From an uncultured Reyranella sp. (GTDB lineage: Bacteria; Pseudomonadota; Alphaproteobacteria; Reyranellales; Reyranellaceae), in contig NZ_CAMFKM010000003.1 of the NCBI RefSeq assembly GCF_945957355.1, positions 124,001 through 188,000 on the forward strand: 64,000 nucleotides of DNA, in the 5' to 3' direction. Every line of letters begins with the position of its first letter. Position 1 is the first letter of the stretch. Under the pieces are notes generated by a model, which worked only from the letters and a program-made list of their open reading frames with translations, had not been told where the DNA came from and did no database searches. Made by a program: the position numbers and the translations under genes. Of the stretch, positions 60,273 to 64,000 are shown in pieces.

Positions 60273-61502
60273 ATGGACACGATTCAGAAGGCAGCGAGTT
60301 ACGATGTCGGCGGCGTGCGCTATCCGCGGCCGTTCAAGATCCGCCGTCTCGGCCATTTCGGCTTCAACGTCGCCGACCTTGAGAAGGGCCTCGACTTCTA
60401 TTCTCGGCTGCTCGGGTTTCGTGTCACCGACACGCGCGACTTCTCCAAGGTGCCGGGACGCGAGGAGATGGCGAAGCGGCTGCAGGATCCGCGCATCGTC
60501 TTCATGAGCCACAATTCCGACCATCACGCCTTCCTGCTGGCGCACAAGTCGCTGGGGGCGATCTTCGGCGACGACGCCGTCTCGCGCGACGTCACGGTGA
60601 ACCAGATCACCTGGCAGGTCGGCACGATGGACGAGGTCTTCGCCGCCGCCGATTACTTCCGCGAGCGCGACGTGGAGATCCGCCGGGTCGGCCGCGACAT
60701 GCCGGGCAGCAACTGGCACACCTACATCCGCGACCCCGACGGCCACACTGTCGAACTCTACTACGGCATGGAGCAGATCGGCTGGGACGGCCGCTCCAAG
60801 CCTGAGTCGATGTACTACCGCGCCTTCCGCGAGACGCCCGAGCTGCCGCAGATCTCCGAGGAGCAGGAGGTGCGTGATGCCATCGCCAAGGGCATCGACA
60901 TCAACGCCGGCAACGTCATCCAGGATCGCACCGGCGAGGAATATGTCGTCGCCGGCACGCGCCTGCCGCGGCCGTTCAAGGTCACGAGCATCGGCCCGAT
61001 GAGCCTGTTCGTGGCCGATGTCGGTGCCTCTGAAGCCTTCTACACGCAGACGATGGGCTTCATCCGCACGGAGGTCGTGACCTGGAAGGGCCATCGCTGC
61101 GTCTTCCTGCGCAACGGCAGCGAGCACCATTCGCTCTCGCTCTTCCCCAAGGCATTGCGCGGCGAGCTGGGACTGAACTCGGAGACGAGCTGCGCGTCGA
61201 TGGGCGTCGAGGTCGGCAGCTACCAGCAGCTGCGCGATGCGGTGAAGTTCCTCAAGAAGAACGGCGTGCAATTCACCGACGCCATTCCGCCCGAACTCTA
61301 TCCCGGCGTCGACTATGCCGCGCACATCCTCGATCCGGCCGGCCATTGCATCATGCTGCACTACTACATGGAGCGGATCGGCTGGGACGGCAAACCGCGT
61401 CCGGCCGAGCTGCGCCGCAAGGTCGGCAAGGACTGGCCTGAGGCGATAGATCCGATGTCCGACACCTACGCCGATCAGACGTTCATGGGACCGTTGGGAT
61501 AA
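60273..61502 (+). CDS. Double VOC-domain, extradiol-dioxygenase-like protein
   Basis: A 409-residue protein made of two similar halves: PRPFKIRRLGHFGFNVADLE versus PRPFKVTSIGPMSLFVADVG, and YYGMEQIGWDG versus YYMERIGWDG. In the first half a possible metal triad is kept (His of LGHFGF, His of SDHHAF, Glu of HTVELYYG); the second lacks the first His. In type I extradiol dioxygenases the active site is usually in the C-terminal half, so this layout is unusual. The likely role is ring cleavage of a catechol-like compound. Confidence 0.78.
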   Translation: MDTIQKAASYDVGGVRYPRPFKIRRLGHFGFNVADLEKGLDFYSRLLGFRVTDTRDFSKVPGREEMAKRLQDPRIVFMSHNSDHHAFLLAHKSLGAIFGDDAVSRDVTVNQITWQVGTMDEVFAAADYFRERDVEIRRVGRDMPGSNWHTYIRDPDGHTVELYYGMEQIGWDGRSKPESMYYRAFRETPELPQISEEQEVRDAIAKGIDINAGNVIQDRTGEEYVVAGTRLPRPFKVTSIGPMSLFVADVGASEAFYTQTMGFIRTEVVTWKGHRCVFLRNGSEHHSLSLFPKALRGELGLNSETSCASMGVEVGSYQQLRDAVKFLKKNGVQFTDAIPPELYPGVDYAAHILDPAGHCIMLHYYMERIGWDGKPRPAELRRKVGKDWPEAIDPMSDTYADQTFMGPLG

Positions 61503-61537
61503 CGACGGCCCGAATAATAAAAACAGGAGGAGGAAAC

Positions 61538-62503
61538 ATGAGACGCAGGACCTTGCTGATGTCTGCCGCGGCGGCGACGGTCGGCGCCCCCGCGATTGCG
61601 CGTGCGCAGGCCTACCCGTCGCAGACCATTCGCCTGATGCACGGCTACGATGCCGGATCCAACCCTGACACGATCGCCCGCCATCTCAGCGTGCCGCTGA
61701 TCGAGATTCTCGGCCAGCAGATCGTCATCGAGCCGAGGCCCGGTGCGGCCGAGCGGCTGGCGGCCACCCAGATCGCGCGCATGAAGCCCGACGGCTACAC
61801 GCTCTACCTGATGACGGGCGGGCAGGCCGTGGTGTCGGCGACCGACCGGAGCCTGTCCTACGATCTCCTGAAGGACTTCGACTTCATCTCGATCGTGACG
61901 CGCTTTCCCTTCGTCCTCTGCGTAGCGCCGGATTCGCGCTTCAAGACGGTGCGGGCCTACTTCGATGAAGCGAGGAACGAACCCGGCAAGATCACCTACG
62001 GAACATCGGGAGTCGGCTCGACCCTGCACATGGCCATGGAACTCATTCTGGCGAAGACGGGGATCAAGATGGTCCACGTTCCCTACAAGGGCGGCATGGG
62101 AGCGCCGTACAACGACCTGGTCGGCGGCCGGCTCGACATGCATATCGCCACTTTCTCCAGCGCGCAGCCGCTGATGAAGACGGACAAGATGCGCGCGCTC
62201 GCGGTCACCTCGAAGGAACGGCATCCGGGCTTCAAGGATGTCCCGACGATCGCCGAGACGCTCGTGCCGGACTACGACGTCGTATCATGGCTCGGGTTCA
62301 CCAGCCCTGCCGGCCTGCCGCCCGCCATCAGTGACCGCCTTTACGAGGCGTTCAAGCAGGCGATGGCGCGGCCGGAGGTGAAAGCCAAGCTGGAAGAGCT
62401 GGGCAACGACACGCAGGTCACCAGTCCGGCCGAGTTCCGGGCCCGCGTTGAGGCGGACATGGCGCGTTGGCGCCCGCTCGCCCACGTCGTCAGCCAGTCC
62501 TAG
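61538..62503 (+). CDS. Bug-family binding protein
   Basis: A 321-residue periplasmic receptor. Twin-arginine type signal MRRRTLLMSAAAATVGAPAI ending ARAQA; the mature domain has YPSQTIRLMHGYDAGSNPDT, EPRPGAAERLAATQIARM and PDGYTLYLMTGG, then VPYKGGMGAPYNDLVGGRLD. AGGAGG ribosome site. A second uptake receptor in the operon beside the Liv system, with no TctAB subunits nearby. Confidence 0.9.
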   Translation: MRRRTLLMSAAAATVGAPAIARAQAYPSQTIRLMHGYDAGSNPDTIARHLSVPLIEILGQQIVIEPRPGAAERLAATQIARMKPDGYTLYLMTGGQAVVSATDRSLSYDLLKDFDFISIVTRFPFVLCVAPDSRFKTVRAYFDEARNEPGKITYGTSGVGSTLHMAMELILAKTGIKMVHVPYKGGMGAPYNDLVGGRLDMHIATFSSAQPLMKTDKMRALAVTSKERHPGFKDVPTIAETLVPDYDVVSWLGFTSPAGLPPAISDRLYEAFKQAMARPEVKAKLEELGNDTQVTSPAEFRARVEADMARWRPLAHVVSQS

Positions 62504-62550
62504 AGTCAGCCAGTCAGAGAATCGGATAGGCGTTCGCGGGAGAGACCTTC

Positions 62551-64000
62551 ATGAGCAAGTATGGAATCGGCCAGCCTGTATTGCGTTTCGAGGATCCGCG
62601 CCTGTTGCGCGGACAGGGCCGCTTCGTCAACGACGTGAACCTGCACGGACAGGTCTACGCGGTGTTCGTTCGCTCTCCACACGCCCACGCGAATATCCGC
62701 GCGATCAACACCGAGGCCGCAAAGGCGGCCCCCGGTGTTCTCGCCGTCTACACAGGCCACGACGTGGTGGCCGACGGGCTGGGCATGCCCAAGGCCAACA
62801 TGCCGAGGAAGCGGCCCGACGGTAAGCCGATGTTCGCGCCGCAGCGGCCGGCGCTGGTCGTCGATCGGGTGCGCTACGTCGGCGACCCGGTGGCGATGGT
62901 GGTCGCCGACACGCTGGCCCAGGCCAAGGATGCGGCCGAGCTGGTCGAAATCGACTACGAGCCGATCCCGTCGGTGACATTGACCGAGGACACGGTGAAG
63001 CCCGGGGCTCCGGCCGTCTGGGACGACTGTCCCGACAACATCTCCAACTTCGTCGAGCGCGGGAACAAGGCGGCGACCGAGGAGGCGATCAAGGGCGCCG
63101 CGAAGGTCATCAGGCGCCGCTACGTCATCACGCGCGTACACGCCCAGTACATGGAGCCGCGCGGGACGCTGGGCGTCTACGACCAGGGCGAGGACCGCAT
63201 GACGCTCTATGCGGACGTGCAGTATCCCCATCGCGTGCGCAACATGCTGGCGCAGAACGTGTTCAAGGTTCCCGAGAGCAAGATGCGGGTGATCACGGGC
63301 GACGTCGGCGGCGGCTTCGGCACCAAGGGATGGCAGTATGTCGAGCATCGCCTGACCCTGTGGGCCGCCCGCAAGCTCCTGCGGCCGGTCAAGTGGTGCT
63401 GCGAGCGCTCCGAGGCGGTGATGGCCGACGAACATGGCCGCGACAATGTCGGCGAGCTGGAGCTGGCGCTCGATGCGGACAACAGGTTCGTGGCACTGCG
63501 CCTCAACATGCTGGCCAACATCGGCGCCTATGTCGGCTCCGACCGCAATCTGCTGTCGCCCTTCGGCATGATCGGCACGGTGCTGGGCGTCTACCTGATC
63601 CCCAAAGCCTACATCAATGTCGTCGGTGTCCTCTCCAACACCAATCCGACGGCTCCCTATCGTGGCGCCGGGCGGCCGGAGGCGATCTACCTGATAGAGC
63701 GGCTGATCGACGATGCGGCGCGCGAGCTGGGGGTCGACCGGGTCGAGCTGCGGCGCAAGAACATGCTGTCGGAGGCGGCCCTGCCGTATCAGAGCCCGGT
63801 CGGACCCTACTACGACTGCGGCGAGTTCGAGAAGAACATGGACATGGCGCTGAAGCTCGCCGACGTGGCGGGCTACGGGGCGCGCGCCGAGGAGTCGAAG
63901 AAGCGCGGCAAGCTGCGTGGCCTCGGCATCATCAATGCCATCGAGCAGGCGGCTGGCACGGCGCAGCCCGAATATGCCGAGATCCGCTTCAACCCGGCCG
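62551..64000 (+). CDS. Molybdenum hydroxylase large subunit (xanthine dehydrogenase/CoxL family), 5' part
   Basis: The frame is open to the window edge; 483 residues are visible of an expected 750-800. YGIGQPVLRFEDPRLLRGQG at the start is typical of CoxL/aldehyde-oxidase subunits; GDVGGGFGTKGWQ is the molybdopterin loop and TAPYRGAGRPEA the second cofactor/substrate element. The catalytic Glu near the C-terminus lies outside. Such enzymes hydroxylate aromatic or N-heterocyclic carbon or oxidise aldehydes. The FAD and FeS subunits are not in the window. Last gene of the operon seen here. Confidence 0.9.
   Translation, partial: MSKYGIGQPVLRFEDPRLLRGQGRFVNDVNLHGQVYAVFVRSPHAHANIRAINTEAAKAAPGVLAVYTGHDVVADGLGMPKANMPRKRPDGKPMFAPQRPALVVDRVRYVGDPVAMVVADTLAQAKDAAELVEIDYEPIPSVTLTEDTVKPGAPAVWDDCPDNISNFVERGNKAATEEAIKGAAKVIRRRYVITRVHAQYMEPRGTLGVYDQGEDRMTLYADVQYPHRVRNMLAQNVFKVPESKMRVITGDVGGGFGTKGWQYVEHRLTLWAARKLLRPVKWCCERSEAVMADEHGRDNVGELELALDADNRFVALRLNMLANIGAYVGSDRNLLSPFGMIGTVLGVYLIPKAYINVVGVLSNTNPTAPYRGAGRPEAIYLIERLIDDAARELGVDRVELRRKNMLSEAALPYQSPVGPYYDCGEFEKNMDMALKLADVAGYGARAEESKKRGKLRGLGIINAIEQAAGTAQPEYAEIRFNPA

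Overview
High-GC (roughly two-thirds G+C by eye) chromosomal DNA from an alphaproteobacterium. The evidence is gene content: a COQ9-family ubiquinone protein, the xseB-ispA-dxs cluster with tlyA nearby, many Bug-type binding proteins, intergenic palindromic repeats of the kind common in rhizobial and Reyranella-like genomes, and an alphaproteobacterial LexA box. Reyranella or a relative would fit, but that is a guess. I saw no rRNA, tRNA or CRISPR array.

Region 1 (1-9405), housekeeping and mixed genes: the 3' end of a coq9-like gene, purK-purE (CAIR synthesis), two tiny DUF465 proteins, a TIGR02444 protein, an azlC-azlD amino-acid exporter, a proline-rich membrane protein, an acyl-CoA ligase with a histone-H1-like basic tail, a Bug binding protein and a small exported protein. 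Region 2 (9538-24198), lipid and acyl-CoA metabolism: a self-sufficient CYP102-type P450-reductase, propionyl-CoA synthetase, 3-hydroxyacyl-CoA dehydrogenase, methionine aminopeptidase, and a beta-oxidation run (acyl-CoA dehydrogenase, thiolase, FadB/J-like protein) followed by a hydratase-family protein and a cupin. Two inverted copies of one intergenic repeat and a separate double-hairpin repeat lie here. Region 3 (24235-25944): a small unknown gene and a tandem pair of 2H phosphoesterases (LigT/ThpR type) diverge from a perfect LexA box.

Region 4 (about 26027-43411) is a 17.4-kb integrated phage-like element bounded by a 14-bp direct repeat. It has a tyrosine integrase, a ribbon-helix-helix regulator, an excisionase-like HTH protein, a replication-like protein whose gene carries four helically phased DNA repeats (a probable origin), an HK97-type head module (portal, protease, capsid, connector, HNH, large terminase), a tape measure protein, connector and tail-terminator-like genes, and a protein with four tandem zinc-finger motifs. 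No tail-tube, baseplate, fibre or lysis gene is recognisable. It is either a deleted prophage or a capsid-encoding satellite that borrows the missing parts.

Region 5 (43507-54748) returns to the chromosome: a RibD-C reductase, a PaaI thioesterase, an IclR regulator, xseB-ispA-dxs, then amidase, 1-Cys peroxiredoxin and SDR genes on the other strand, then tlyA, an RsmC-like methyltransferase and a zinc alcohol dehydrogenase. Region 6 (54952-64000) looks like one catabolic operon for an unidentified, perhaps aromatic, substrate. It has a Liv-type ABC importer with a fused permease-ATPase, a GntR/FCD regulator, a double-VOC extradiol-dioxygenase-like protein, a Bug binding protein, and the start of a molybdenum hydroxylase large subunit cut by the window edge. 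A 23-bp perfect palindrome just upstream is its probable operator.
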